DNA of 64,000 nt from Chloroflexota bacterium (GCA_013112715.1 JABFGB010000004.1:1-64000); one strand, 5' to 3'; numbered from the stretch's first letter, positions 15,928 to 23,730 are shown. Translations and numbers: made by a program. The notes: generated by a model from the letters alone, not told the origin.

Positions 15928-17937
15928 CTATGCTTTTTGCAGTGCTACTTGCATCTTGGCGGCTTCGACGACGGCTTCAGCGGTAATGCCGAGGTTTTGA
16001 TAGATTTGTTCATAGGGAGCCGATGCACCGAAGCGATTGAGGCCGATGAAGTGACCCCCCTGCAAATATTCCTGCCAGCCCTGTTTAACGCCTGCCTCGA
16101 CTGCCACTCGTGCTTTGACATTGGGTGGCAGGACGGATTGAATGTAATCTGCACCCTGCGCCTCGAATAATTCCATTGAAGGGATGCTGATGACGCGGGC
16201 TTGGATGCCGTCTTGGGCCAATAACTCTTGGGCCTTCAGAATCAACTGAACTTCCGAGCCGGTAGACATCAGCAAGACATCGGGTTCATCTTCGGAATCG
16301 GAAAGCACATAGCCTCCTTTTGGAACGCCTTCCCAGACGACAGGCTGTTCCAAAATTGGCACATTTTGGCGGGTAAAGACCAGCGTGACCGGGCCACCTT
16401 TGTGTTCCATTGCGACCTTCCACGCAGCGGCAGATTCATTGGCGTCGGCAGGGCGTAGTATGATGCTGTTGGGGATGGTTCGCAGAGCGGCGAGATGCTC
16501 AACGGGCTGGTGGGTTGGTCCGTCCTCACCTAAACCAATGCTGTCATGCGTAAAGACGAAAATCGGCTCGATACCCGACAGTGCAGCGAGGCGGATAGTG
16601 GGGCGCATGTAATCCGAAAAGACCAAAAAGGTCGCGGTGTAGGGTTTAATGATGCCGCCGTGCAAGGCCAACCCATTGGCGATTGATCCCATGGCGTGTT
16701 CACGGATGCCAAAACGCAGATTACGCTGATCGTAGCCGTCCACCCCAAAGTTGCCTTCGCCATCAATCAAGGTCTTGGTGCTTTCGGCAAGGTCAGCATC
16801 GCCCCCCATAAAGGTTGGCACACGCTTGGCGATGGCGTTCAAAATTTGACCGGAGGCGTTGCGGGTCGCCATGCCTTTGGCGTTCGGGCCATATTTCGGA
16901 ATGTCAAAATCCCACGCATCGGGCAGTTGGCCTGCTTGGGCGCGTCTGAATTGAATAGCAAGATCGGTATAGGCGGTTTCATAAGCTGCGAAATGATGCT
17001 GCCAATCGGCTTCGGCGGCTTTCCCGCGTTCGACAGCGCCGAGGAAATGCGCCCGTACATCTTGGGGAATTAGGAAGTCAGGTTCCAGCGGCCAACCGAG
17101 ATTTTCTTTACTGGCCTTAACTTCATCCGGGCCAAGCGGTGAGCCGTGTGCATGATACGTCCCGGCTTTCTTGGGGCTGCCGTAGCCGATGATGGTACGC
17201 ACACTAATCAGCGAGGGCTTGTCGGTGACTTTTTGGGCAAGTTGGATGGCGGCGGCAATGGCGTCTAGGTCATTACCATCTTCGACCTTGAGGGTGTGCC
17301 AGCCATACGCTTCAAAACGCTTGGGCACATCTTCTGAGAAAGTGACATCAGCGGGCGCGGCAAGGGTAATGCGGTTGTCGTCATAGAGCATAATCAGCTT
17401 GCCGAGTTTGAGATGTCCGGCAAGGGAGGCAGCTTCTTGGGCGACGCCTTCCATCACATCGCCGTCACTGACAATGGCATAGGTATAATGATCTACTACC
17501 TTATGGCCGTTGCGGTTAAAACGGGCTGCTAGGAATGCCTCGGCGACTGCCATCCCAACGGCATTACCAAAACCCTGACCGAGCGGGCCAGTGGTTGTTT
17601 CAACACCGGGGGTGTGTCCATATTCAGGATGACCGGGGGTTTTGCTGCCCCATTGACGGAAATTTTTGAGTTCATCCAGCGGTAAATCATAACCCGTGAG
17701 ATGCAGCAGAGCGTAGAGCAGCATCGAACCATGCCCCGCCGATAGCACAAAGCGGTCACGATCCGGCCATTTGGGATTGGATGGATTGTGTTTTAGAAAG
17801 CGTGTCCACAACACATAGGCCATTGCCGCTGCGCCCATTGGTAGGCCGGGATGACCGGAATTGGCTTTTTGGACAGCGTCTACGGCGAGAAAACGAATGG
17901 TATTGATTGCGCGGTTATCGAGTGATTGGGTGGTCAA
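15928..17937 (-). CDS. tkt: Transketolase
   Basis: 669 residues, normal length. The thiamine-diphosphate site is [18 protein letters not shown]. Other family marks are [26 protein letters not shown], the catalytic-glutamate region [20 protein letters not shown] and [21 protein letters not shown]. It transfers two-carbon units between ketoses and aldoses in the pentose phosphate or Calvin pathways. It is first gene of the tkt, tal-pgi pair. Confidence 0.97.
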   Translation of the reverse strand: MTTQSLDNRAINTIRFLAVDAVQKANSGHPGLPMGAAAMAYVLWTRFLKHNPSNPKWPDRDRFVLSAGHGSMLLYALLHLTGYDLPLDELKNFRQWGSKTPGHPEYGHTPGVETTTGPLGQGFGNAVGMAVAEAFLAARFNRNGHKVVDHYTYAIVSDGDVMEGVAQEAASLAGHLKLGKLIMLYDDNRITLAAPADVTFSEDVPKRFEAYGWHTLKVEDGNDLDAIAAAIQLAQKVTDKPSLISVRTIIGYGSPKKAGTYHAHGSPLGPDEVKASKENLGWPLEPDFLIPQDVRAHFLGAVERGKAAEADWQHHFAAYETAYTDLAIQFRRAQAGQLPDAWDFDIPKYGPNAKGMATRNASGQILNAIAKRVPTFMGGDADLAESTKTLIDGEGNFGVDGYDQRNLRFGIREHAMGSIANGLALHGGIIKPYTATFLVFSDYMRPTIRLAALSGIEPIFVFTHDSIGLGEDGPTHQPVEHLAALRTIPNSIILRPADANESAAAWKVAMEHKGGPVTLVFTRQNVPILEQPVVWEGVPKGGYVLSDSEDEPDVLLMSTGSEVQLILKAQELLAQDGIQARVISIPSMELFEAQGADYIQSVLPPNVKARVAVEAGVKQGWQEYLQGGHFIGLNRFGASAPYEQIYQNLGITAEAVVEAAKMQVALQKA

Positions 17938-18261
17938 GAAAGGGGACTCCTCATAATTGACATTGACGTGCCCAATGATTGGACAGTCGGAATAGGCGAA
18001 ATGTTACGTGGGCGACGGGCAGCACGCGGAGATGAGTATAACGCAGAGGTGGTTTTTTACCCTAGAGATAGATTTGGCTGGCTTAACTAATTATCTTCGT
18101 CATTAACCAATTCGATATCTTCAGCATAGTATCGTTTTCTAGCTATTTGCCTCTAAGTATTATGATTCAACAGGCGAGTTTCTTTCAGGAGACCTTTGCG
18201 GAGTTTTTTGCCGCGTGGCATTTAAGTGGGTTTAATGAAATGAACAACAACTGGAGGGAGT
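17938..18261. other. Intergenic region upstream of tkt and the 18262 gene
   Basis: 324 bases with no gene. It holds divergent promoters for tkt and the hypothetical gene; the latter has GGAGGG immediately before its ATG. I see no confident promoter pair or repeat. Confidence 0.5.
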
Positions 18262-18822
18262 ATGGATCAGAATTCTCTAGCTGGCTCAGCGAATACCGGA
18301 AATGAAACTAATAAATCTAAGGGAGAAAAGCTTCTTCCGCCGGAAATGGCAATTCCAATTTGCTGGTTTTGTAAGCATTTCCATAGCCCTGAAAAGCGTA
18401 AGGTGAGATCGGAAGGGGGAAAGACGTTCACCTGCAAGGCTTTTCCGGAAGCCATTCCTGGTGAAATACTTAGGAACAACTTTGATCATCGAATGCCTCA
18501 TCCCGATGACAATGACATTCAATTTGCATTGTATGAAACATGGGAATCTGTTTGGGGCTTTTTGGATCGGTTATCAGATGATGCCAAAAAAGAATGGGTT
18601 TCTGCAATATTTGATCACCTAGATATCCTTAGAAAAGATGGTCTCGCGCTTCCTCCTTTAGTTGAAGATGAAAATCATCAAGTCATTTTAGACCAACTGT
18701 TGCAGGCCAAGCAATATAGTGTCTATCCCTTGCCTTATATCCATGCTCCCTACTTTCCACCAAGCTTGATTGAAAAGCTAATACGCCAGGTGAGAAAGGA
18801 TATAGAACGCAATCAAAATTAG
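18262..18822 (+). CDS. Hypothetical protein with cysteine-pair motif
   Basis: 186 residues. Not assigned to a named family. Residues 33-60 hold CWFCKHF and FTCKAFPEAIP, followed by FDHRMPHPDDNDIQFA. This cysteine/histidine pattern is the kind seen in small uncharacterised bacterial proteins and may bind a metal. The rest is helical and acidic. No signal peptide or membrane segment. GC content is lower than in the neighbouring genes, so recent acquisition is possible. Confidence 0.65.
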   Translation: MDQNSLAGSANTGNETNKSKGEKLLPPEMAIPICWFCKHFHSPEKRKVRSEGGKTFTCKAFPEAIPGEILRNNFDHRMPHPDDNDIQFALYETWESVWGFLDRLSDDAKKEWVSAIFDHLDILRKDGLALPPLVEDENHQVILDQLLQAKQYSVYPLPYIHAPYFPPSLIEKLIRQVRKDIERNQN

Positions 18823-18914
18823 AACGCGAGTAAATCTGATTTGGAGAAAGATAAATAGCTTATGCCATTGCCACCCCAAGACTCTGAGAGTTCGCTGGAT
18901 ACTATCTATATCGC

Positions 18915-20486
18915 TCATTGTGTCCACCCCTCAAAAGCGCGGCAGTTGGGCCAATCATAGCAGGCAGTAGAGAGCGGATTGCCCTGTGCATCAAAGCGCC
19001 CAATCGAAAGGTCATTCAGGTCAATGACGTCTCGGTCATTGGGTAGCACACAGGCCGACCCACCCGCTGAATTCGGCGGGATACGTATGGTGGTTAGGGG
19101 GGCATCGGGATTAAAAAAGTTGTAGACCATGCGCGAAATTTCCCCAATTGCCATCCAGCGGGCCAGCGCGTAGGAATCAAAATTATCGAGGCGGTCATCC
19201 CAAATATACACGGTCAAAATATAATCACCACCGGGGGAAAAGACGATGCCTGCGTCCCCTGCCGCCTCCGCCCCATAACCGACTTTGTGGGCAATTCGCA
19301 CACCCTCTGGCACACCCAATTCCATCATATGCTGAAATTTTGTGCCGAGCAGCAAATTCATCATCCACTGGCACTCGGTCTGGGTAATTTCGTCGGGGAA
19401 AATTTGCGCCAGCCCTGCCCCAAATTCGGAACATTCGTAAAGCTGATTCAGAAAATGGCCCATATCGGCAGCGGTGGTGTGCAACTGCGGGTCAATTACG
19501 GCGCTAACGGAGGTATCTACCGGACTGGCGGCATCAGCCGGGCATGGGGTCGCACCGACGGAGGCATAATAATCGGATGGGACAGCGCCGTCCCCCGCGT
19601 CGCCAATCCAGAAATGGCGGTCTACAAGGGTATTGGTCGCTCCACCCCGGCAATAGGTATCAGACGTGCGGCGGATGCCATTTAAGGGGTCAGCGGGGTC
19701 GGTGGATTCCATCAACACGTTGGCGTTGGCGTTGGAGGAACAAATGACCGTCGCGGCAAGGCGGAATTCCATATCTTGATTGGGAGGCTGATAGATATAG
19801 CGGAAATAATTGGCGATGACCCCGATTTTGGCGGTACTGACGGCGTTTTGCAGCACATTTTCTTGGATGCCCATCGCCGCGCCTGTTTCCAAATCTTGCA
19901 CATAAATCGAAACGACGCTGTTCGGGCCATTGTAGACGATGCCGCGTGAGGCCAAATAGGTCAAAATGTCGCTTTGCAGAGTCGTAAAATCAAGGCCGGG
20001 AATGGTCGCGGTGGGGGTCAGGGTGACAATCGGCTGTTCAGTGGTCGGTGTAGCTGTAATGACGGCGGCATTTTCGATGGCGTCTACTGTTGGGCTTGGT
20101 TCGCTAGTCGGTGGTCGGGTAGAAGGTAAGGCAGCAGGGTCAATTTGTGGCAGACCCGTGCGATCACCGGTTAGCGCCACGACACTTTGATGCACCCACG
20201 CATAGCCATTCGGGGAGGCCGGAAATTCAATCAGCAACCATTCAAAATAATAGCCACGCACGGGATAGGATTCACCGGGTTGAATGGTAGCCAGTTGTTC
20301 ACCTGCGATATTTGGCTGATTGCGGATATTGGCGTTGGGATTAAGGGCCTCAGCAAAAACGGTAGCGGTTGAAGTGGGTGTTGCGGCGGCTTGGCGGGTC
20401 GGACTGCTCCATGCTGTCGGGAGGGCCACAAATAGAATGAACAAATTCGCCGCAATCAATACAAGCCAAAATCCACGCTGTTTCAT
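18915..20486 (-). CDS. Secreted beta-lactamase-like serine hydrolase with SH3b domain
   Basis: 523 residues from ATG 20486, chosen because TGAGG stands five bases upstream. A signal peptide or anchor (GFWLVLIAANLFILFVALP) opens the protein. A bacterial SH3 domain follows (LNPNANIRNQP to GYAWVHQSVV), then a Thr/Pro-rich linker. The C-terminal domain is class A beta-lactamase type: catalytic Ser and Lys in AVSTAKIG, the SxN-like SNANAN and the KxG triad in HKVGYG. Such proteins are penicillin-interacting hydrolases; true beta-lactam hydrolysis is not shown. SH3b suggests cell-wall binding. Confidence 0.82.
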   Translation of the reverse strand: MKQRGFWLVLIAANLFILFVALPTAWSSPTRQAAATPTSTATVFAEALNPNANIRNQPNIAGEQLATIQPGESYPVRGYYFEWLLIEFPASPNGYAWVHQSVVALTGDRTGLPQIDPAALPSTRPPTSEPSPTVDAIENAAVITATPTTEQPIVTLTPTATIPGLDFTTLQSDILTYLASRGIVYNGPNSVVSIYVQDLETGAAMGIQENVLQNAVSTAKIGVIANYFRYIYQPPNQDMEFRLAATVICSSNANANVLMESTDPADPLNGIRRTSDTYCRGGATNTLVDRHFWIGDAGDGAVPSDYYASVGATPCPADAASPVDTSVSAVIDPQLHTTAADMGHFLNQLYECSEFGAGLAQIFPDEITQTECQWMMNLLLGTKFQHMMELGVPEGVRIAHKVGYGAEAAGDAGIVFSPGGDYILTVYIWDDRLDNFDSYALARWMAIGEISRMVYNFFNPDAPLTTIRIPPNSAGGSACVLPNDRDVIDLNDLSIGRFDAQGNPLSTACYDWPNCRAFEGWTQ

Positions 20487-20636
20487 ATACGCCTCAAAAT
20501 TTGAATGCACCTATCGAACGGCGACAAATGATAATCGCTGCGTTGCTGAAAAGAAACACTGCTTGCCTGACGAATGACCGTCCCCTATTTGACAATATCA
20601 TAACAATTGAACCCTAGTGAACCCTAGATATGCTTA

Positions 20637-20666
20637 TTGACGTTTAGATAGGTTTTGTTATATCAT
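20637..20666 (+). promoter_or_regulatory. Promoter of Y RNA 1 and rsr
   Basis: TTGACG, 18 bases, TATCAT. The expected start point, seven or eight bases past the -10, falls on G20674, the first paired base of Y RNA 1. That agreement supports both calls. Confidence 0.75.
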
Positions 20667-20673
20667 AAATTCT

Positions 20674-20740
20674 GGTGGGCCGATGTGTTTGGATTATCGC
20701 TAGTAAAAGCTGAAAACGACCAACACGATTTTTGCCCACC
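20674..20740 (+). ncRNA. Y RNA 1 (minimal, in rsr leader)
   Basis: Stem 1 GGTGGGC / GCCCACC (20674-20680 with 20734-20740). Internal loop CGAU / GAUUUUU. Stem 2 GTGTTTGG / CCAACAC with one bulge (20685-20692 with 20720-20726). The conserved GGATTATC follows stem 2. The remaining loop has a three-pair hairpin only and no tRNA-like module. Shape and the GGGCCGA signature match the Ro60-binding arm of Y RNAs. It lies between the promoter and the rsr start, so it is either the 5' leader of that mRNA or is cut from it. Confidence 0.85.
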
Positions 20741-20784
20741 ACCTCAGACGGATGTATTGGAAGTTGGAGAAAGGCGGTGCGGTG

Positions 20785-22485
20785 ATGAAGAAATATTTGA
20801 CACACCTGATTACCAAAGCACCCACACCGCAAAATGCCCCCTTGCCGGGAACAACGCAGGTTGCAAACTCGGCAGGTGGGTATAGCTGGGCGGTGGATAA
20901 ATGGGGTCGCCTGCGTCGGTTTCTCATTTTGGGGAGCGAAGGCGGGTCGTATTATGCCAGCGAGCGTGCTTTGACGCTGGAAAACGCCAACAATGTCCTC
21001 AAGTGTATCCAAACCGACGGGGTGCGTGCGGTCAATGAAATCGTGGCGATTTCGCAAGAAGGCCGTGCGCCGAAAAACGATCCAGCGATTTTTGCCCTAG
21101 CACTGGCGGTGACCAAAGGTGATGAGGCCATTCGACAGGCGGCATTTAAGGCGCTACCCGACGTGTGCCGTACAGGAACGCATTTGTTCACCTTCGCGGA
21201 ACTGGTTAATGGGATGCGTGGTTGGGGGCGTGGCTTGCGTCGGGCGGTAGGTGGTTGGTATTTGGCGATGGATAACCGTTCGCTGGCCTACCAACTGGTG
21301 AAATATCGTCAGCGCAACGGCTGGACACACACCGACACCCTTCGGTTGGCGCACCCGACACCCGCCAATGATACACAGGGCACGATTTTCAAATGGGTGA
21401 CGTATAAGCCCAAAGAAAATGGCACGGGTGAAACGGCTCATGTAGAAACCAACCCATTGGAATGGGCCGAGGCGTTGAATGCGCCGGAAGATCAAGCCCT
21501 AGCGTTTATCTGGGCGTTTGAACGAGTCCAGAAGGCGGCTGATACGGATACAGTGGTCAAGCTGATTGAAGCCTATGATCTGCCGCGCGAGGCGTTGCCG
21601 ACCCAATGGCTAAATGACCCGGATGTATGGGCGGCACTGTTGACCAAAATGCCGATGACGGCCCTCATCCGTAACTTAGGGGTGATGTCGCGGATTGGCC
21701 TACTGAAGCCACTCAGCGAGGCCGAAAACAGGGTGGTTGAACGCCTGACCAATGCCGATACACTGCGGAAGGCACGGGTCCATCCCATCGCGGTGTTGAT
21801 TGCGCTACGGGCCTATTCGCTAGGGTACGCACTCAAGGGTAAGGTCAGCCGTCGGGGACAGGCCGGGGTCGAAAAATCGGCTGGTTGGACGCCTACCCCG
21901 CGTGTATTGGACGCACTCGACGCGGCTTTTGAACTGGCGTTCAAAAACGTTGAGCCGACCAACAAACGGATCATGCTGGCATTGGACGTATCGGGTTCGA
22001 TGTCGGGCGGGATGGTCGCAGGTGTGCCGGGGTTGACGCCGCGTGAAGGCAGCGCAGCGATGGCGATGGTGACGGCGCGTTCGGAGCCGAATTACACGGT
22101 GGTTTCGTTCCAAGACAAAATCGTGCCGCTGAATATCTCGGCGCGGATGCGGCTGACGGATGTGGTCAAGATGACCAATGGGCTGCCTTTCGGGGCGACC
22201 GACTGCGCTCAACCGATGCTGTATGCGCTGGAACACAAAATCGCAGTGGATACGTTTGTCATCTACACCGATAGCGAGACGTGGGCGAACCCGCAGTTAC
22301 ACCCAGTTCAAGCCCTTGCTCAATATCGTGAGAAGATGGGCATTCCGTCGAAGCTGATTGTCGTCGGGATGGTATCGAATGGATTCACGATTGCCGACCC
22401 GAATGATGCCGGGATGTTGGACGTAGTGGGTTTCGATGCCTCGGCTCCGGCGCTGATTGCGGATTTTGGCCGGGGCACCATTTGA
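20785..22485 (+). CDS. rsr: Ro60 orthologue (Rsr), TROVE domain Y RNA-binding protein
   Basis: 566 residues from ATG 20785, preceded by GGAGAAAGG; an in-frame ATG at 20752 lies next to the Y RNA 1 stem and is unlikely. The N-terminal two thirds is the TROVE ring of HEAT repeats (WAVDKWGRLRRFLILGSEGG, FTFAELVNGMRGWGRGLRRA). The C-terminal von Willebrand A-like domain has a complete MIDAS: DVSGSMSGG (D401, S403, S405), GATDCAQP and VIYTDSETW. Ro60 proteins bind Y RNAs on the ring surface and misfolded RNA ends in the hole. In Deinococcus, Rsr works with Y RNA and PNPase in RNA decay. Here Y RNA genes flank it on both sides, on the same strand. No rtcBA or pnp gene is near. Confidence 0.96.
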   Translation: MKKYLTHLITKAPTPQNAPLPGTTQVANSAGGYSWAVDKWGRLRRFLILGSEGGSYYASERALTLENANNVLKCIQTDGVRAVNEIVAISQEGRAPKNDPAIFALALAVTKGDEAIRQAAFKALPDVCRTGTHLFTFAELVNGMRGWGRGLRRAVGGWYLAMDNRSLAYQLVKYRQRNGWTHTDTLRLAHPTPANDTQGTIFKWVTYKPKENGTGETAHVETNPLEWAEALNAPEDQALAFIWAFERVQKAADTDTVVKLIEAYDLPREALPTQWLNDPDVWAALLTKMPMTALIRNLGVMSRIGLLKPLSEAENRVVERLTNADTLRKARVHPIAVLIALRAYSLGYALKGKVSRRGQAGVEKSAGWTPTPRVLDALDAAFELAFKNVEPTNKRIMLALDVSGSMSGGMVAGVPGLTPREGSAAMAMVTARSEPNYTVVSFQDKIVPLNISARMRLTDVVKMTNGLPFGATDCAQPMLYALEHKIAVDTFVIYTDSETWANPQLHPVQALAQYREKMGIPSKLIVVGMVSNGFTIADPNDAGMLDVVGFDASAPALIADFGRGTI

Positions 22486-22493
22486 CGTAAAAT
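22466..22493 (+). promoter_or_regulatory. Candidate promoter of the downstream Y RNA array
   Basis: TTGGCC, 16 bases, TAAAAT, overlapping the end of rsr. The predicted start is near G22501, the first base of Y RNA 2. The -35 is weak. No convincing promoter stands before Y RNAs 3-9, which suggests a long precursor. Confidence 0.45.
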
Positions 22494-22500
22494 AAGACTT

Positions 22501-22565
22501 GGTGTGGGCCGGAGTACATGGGTTATCAACTGAAACGACCCCATTTACGGCAACTTGCCTACACC
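22501..22565 (+). ncRNA. Y RNA 2 (minimal)
   Basis: Stem 1 GGTGTGGGC / GCCTACACC, nine pairs (22501-22509 with 22557-22565). Stem 2 GTACATGGG / CCCATTTAC with one mismatch (22514-22522 with 22540-22548). GGGTTATC is present. Apical loop of about 17 bases with no tRNA-like part. It starts 16 bases after the rsr stop. Confidence 0.85.
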
Positions 22566-22569
22566 ACCT

Positions 22570-22734
22570 ATCACCAAAGTGGGCCACAAGAAATGTTGGT
22601 TTGATAGCCCATGCGCTTTCTTGGCAAGAAAGAAGGCAGGCTTAACCAAGATTTTATGCGGCAGAGTCGGAGGATAGGGCCTTTGTAGATTTCGGTCTGC
22701 TCAGGCACTATCACTCCCAAAGTGGAATTGTTGA
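22570..22734 (+). other. Unassigned structured stretch inside the Y RNA array
   Basis: 165 bases between Y RNAs 2 and 3. It contains GTGGGCC pairing with GCCCAT (near 22579 and 22607), a strong hairpin CTTTCTT / AAGAAAG (about 22615-22633) and a GCAGA / TCTGC pair further on. It lacks the full GGGCCG...GGTTATC...TTTTGCC pattern. It may be a decayed Y RNA or a processing spacer. Confidence 0.35.
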
Positions 22735-22864
22735 GATGGGCCGCTGTGTGCTGGTTCTCGGCTAGGTAGTTCAGTTGGTAGAACGGTGGATAAACTATCC
22801 ATGCGTCTCCGGTTCAAGTCCGGACTTTGCCAATCAATTACCAGTATGCCAATTTTTGTCCATC
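22735..22864 (+). ncRNA. Y RNA 3 carrying an intact tRNA cloverleaf
   Basis: Stem 1 GATGGGC / GTCCATC (22735-22741 with 22858-22864). Stem 2 GTGTGCTGGT / ACCAGTATGC, ten pairs (22746-22755 with 22840-22849). The 3' internal loop is CAATTTTT. The apical loop holds a complete tRNA-like fold at 22760-22832 in normal order. It is thus joined to the Y stem through its acceptor end, unlike the permuted modules of Y RNAs 4, 7 and 8. The usual GGTTATC is GGTTCTC here. Confidence 0.85.
22760..22832 (+). other. tRNA-like cloverleaf within Y RNA 3
   Basis: All parts have exact tRNA sizes. Acceptor GGCTAGG / CTTTGCC (one U-U mismatch), D stem GTTC / GAAC with loop AGTTGGTA, anticodon stem GTGGA / TCCAT with loop TAAACTA, five-base variable loop, T stem TCCGG / CCGGA with loop TTCAAGT, and discriminator A. 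It resembles tRNA-Asn outside the anticodon loop. Position 33 is A rather than the universal U, position 37 is U, and no CCA is encoded, so it is probably not a translating tRNA. Confidence 0.8.
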
Positions 22865-22888
22865 TCCTTGATAATTGAATCAATTGAA

Positions 22889-23015
22889 GATGCGGGCCGT
22901 TGTGTTTGGGTTATCGTTCGGGACGACGAGGTGTGGGTTCGACTCCCACTGGATTCTACCGAATCTGTAGCTCAATGGCAGAGCGCGATTCCAGATACGC
23001 TCCTTTGCCTGCATC
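22889..23015 (+). ncRNA. Y RNA 4 with permuted tRNA-like module
   Basis: Stem 1 GATGCGGGC / GCCTGCATC (22889-22897 with 23007-23015). Stem 2 GTGTTTGG / CCAGATAC (22902-22909 with 22991-22998). In the loop come, in order: GGTTATC and a small hairpin; a T arm GTGGG-TTCGACT-CCCAC (22933-22949); a 7-pair acceptor stem TGGATTC / GAATCTG closed by TACC (22950-22967); and a D arm GCTC-AATGGCA-GAGC (22970-22984). This is a circularly permuted tRNA in which the Y stem replaces the anticodon stem, as in known YrlA RNAs. The D and T arms resemble tRNA-Trp. Confidence 0.9.
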
Positions 23016-23036
23016 TCCCAAAGCAATTGAAAATCG

Positions 23037-23167
23037 GTGCGGGCCGACGTGTGTGGGTTATCGGTTAACAATGGTTCGACTCCAGACCGCCACCCCTAAA
23101 CTCATGGTGGCGGGACTTCACTAGGCAACTGGTGAAGGTTTACCCATATGCAACTTTTTGTCTGCAC
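23037..23167 (+). ncRNA. Y RNA 5 with divergent permuted tRNA-like module
   Basis: Stem 1 GTGCGGGC / GTCTGCAC (23037-23044 with 23160-23167). Stem 2 GTGTGTGGGT / ACCCATATGC, ten pairs (23049-23058 with 23142-23151). The loop holds a short T-like arm TGG-TTCGACT-CCA (23072-23084), a strong 8-pair stem CCGCCACC / GGTGGCGG (23087-23113) with an 11-base loop, and a D-like arm CTTCAC / GTGAAG (23116-23137) with GG in its loop. Same order as Y RNA 4, but arm lengths depart from tRNA rules. Confidence 0.82.
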
Positions 23168-23195
23168 TGGTTTTTAACAATCGAATAGCAGAACG

Positions 23196-23275
23196 GGTGT
23201 GGGCCGGAATATATGGGTTATCACCGGACTTTGGATCCGGAAAGGATGCCCATCTAGTAATTTTTTGCCTACACC
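23196..23275 (+). ncRNA. Y RNA 6 with anticodon-arm-like hairpin
   Basis: Stem 1 GGTGTGGGC / GCCTACACC, nine pairs (23196-23204 with 23267-23275). Stem 2 ATATGGG / CCCATCT with one mismatch, then GGGTTATC. The loop has a perfect 5-pair hairpin CCGGA-CTTTGGA-TCCGG (23224-23240). Its seven-base loop has U33 and reads TTG at positions 34-36, as in the anticodon arm of tRNA-Gln. No T or D arm is present. Confidence 0.82.
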
Positions 23276-23306
23276 ATCTCTCAACATTAACAACCAAATC
23301 ATTTTT

Positions 23307-23434
23307 GGTACGGGCCGCTGTGACTGGGTTATCGTCTCCAACGATGGGGTGCGGGTTCGAGTCCTGCCTGATACTTCGGTATCAGTAGCTTAACTGGATA
23401 GAGCTTATACCAGACACGATCCTTTGCCTGTACC
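23307..23434 (+). ncRNA. Y RNA 7 with permuted tRNA-like module, UUCG-capped
   Basis: Stem 1 GGTACGGGC / GCCTGTACC (23307-23315 with 23426-23434). Stem 2 GTGACTGG / CCAGACAC with one mismatch (23320-23327 with 23410-23417). After GGGTTATC comes a hairpin ATCGT / ACGAT, then a T arm GCGGG-TTCGAGT-CCTGC (23351-23367). A perfect 7-pair acceptor stem CTGATAC / GTATCAG capped by a TTCG tetraloop follows (23368-23385), then a D arm GCTT-AACTGGATA-GAGC (23388-23404). The D arm is like that of tRNA-Arg. This is the clearest permuted tRNA of the array. Confidence 0.93.
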
Positions 23435-23455
23435 ACCCTCAGATTTGATTGCAAT

Positions 23456-23601
23456 GGCATGGGCCGACAGATGTGGGTTATCGGATCATTTGGCGGATGC
23501 CTTCGAGGGTTCGAGTCCCTCTCCTGTGTGGAATCTGCACAGGATGTCCCGAGTGGCAAAGGGGAATGACATTCTCCCATGTCGCCCTTTTTGCCCATGC
23601 C
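23456..23601 (+). ncRNA. Y RNA 8 with permuted Ser-like tRNA module
   Basis: Stem 1 GGCATGGGC / GCCCATGCC, nine perfect pairs (23456-23464 with 23593-23601). Stem 2 GATGTGGG / CCCATGTC (23470-23477 with 23576-23583). After GGGTTATC come a GGC-GGAT-GCC hairpin resembling a class II variable arm and a T arm GAGGG-TTCGAGT-CCCTC (23505-23521). Then a perfect 7-pair acceptor stem TCCTGTG / CACAGGA with a nine-base loop (23522-23544) and a D arm with TGTCCCGAGTGG. The D and variable arms are tRNA-Ser-like. Confidence 0.92.
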
Positions 23602-23626
23602 TCACCATAAAATGTCATTAGATATA

Positions 23627-23730
23627 GGCGCGGGCCGATAGTTGTTGGGTTATCGGTGGTTGTGAGGGTCAATGCTCTCCCTCCATGTCTCAAATGAGAT
23701 ATATCCCACAGCGCCCCTTTTGCCTTCCCC
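23627..23730 (+). ncRNA. Y RNA 9 (degenerate module)
   Basis: Stem 1 is imperfect (GGCGCGGGC with GCCTTCCCC). Stem 2 GTTGTTGGG / CCCACAGC has one bulge (23641-23649 with 23705-23712). GGGTTATC and the 3' CCCCTTTTGCC are present. The loop has GAGGG / CCCTC with a ten-base loop where the T arm would be, and an 8-pair ATGTCTCA / TGAGATAT hairpin, but no D arm. Last member of the array. Confidence 0.72.

Noticed and set aside
20601-20630. Direct repeat TGAACCCTAG twice before the rsr promoter
   Set aside because: Two short copies only; too little to call an operator.
22760-22832. Functional tRNA gene
   Set aside because: The cloverleaf is complete, but position 33 is A, position 37 is U, the acceptor has a mismatch and no CCA is encoded. 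It also lies exactly in the loop of a Y RNA stem with ten pairs. I report it as a tRNA mimic.
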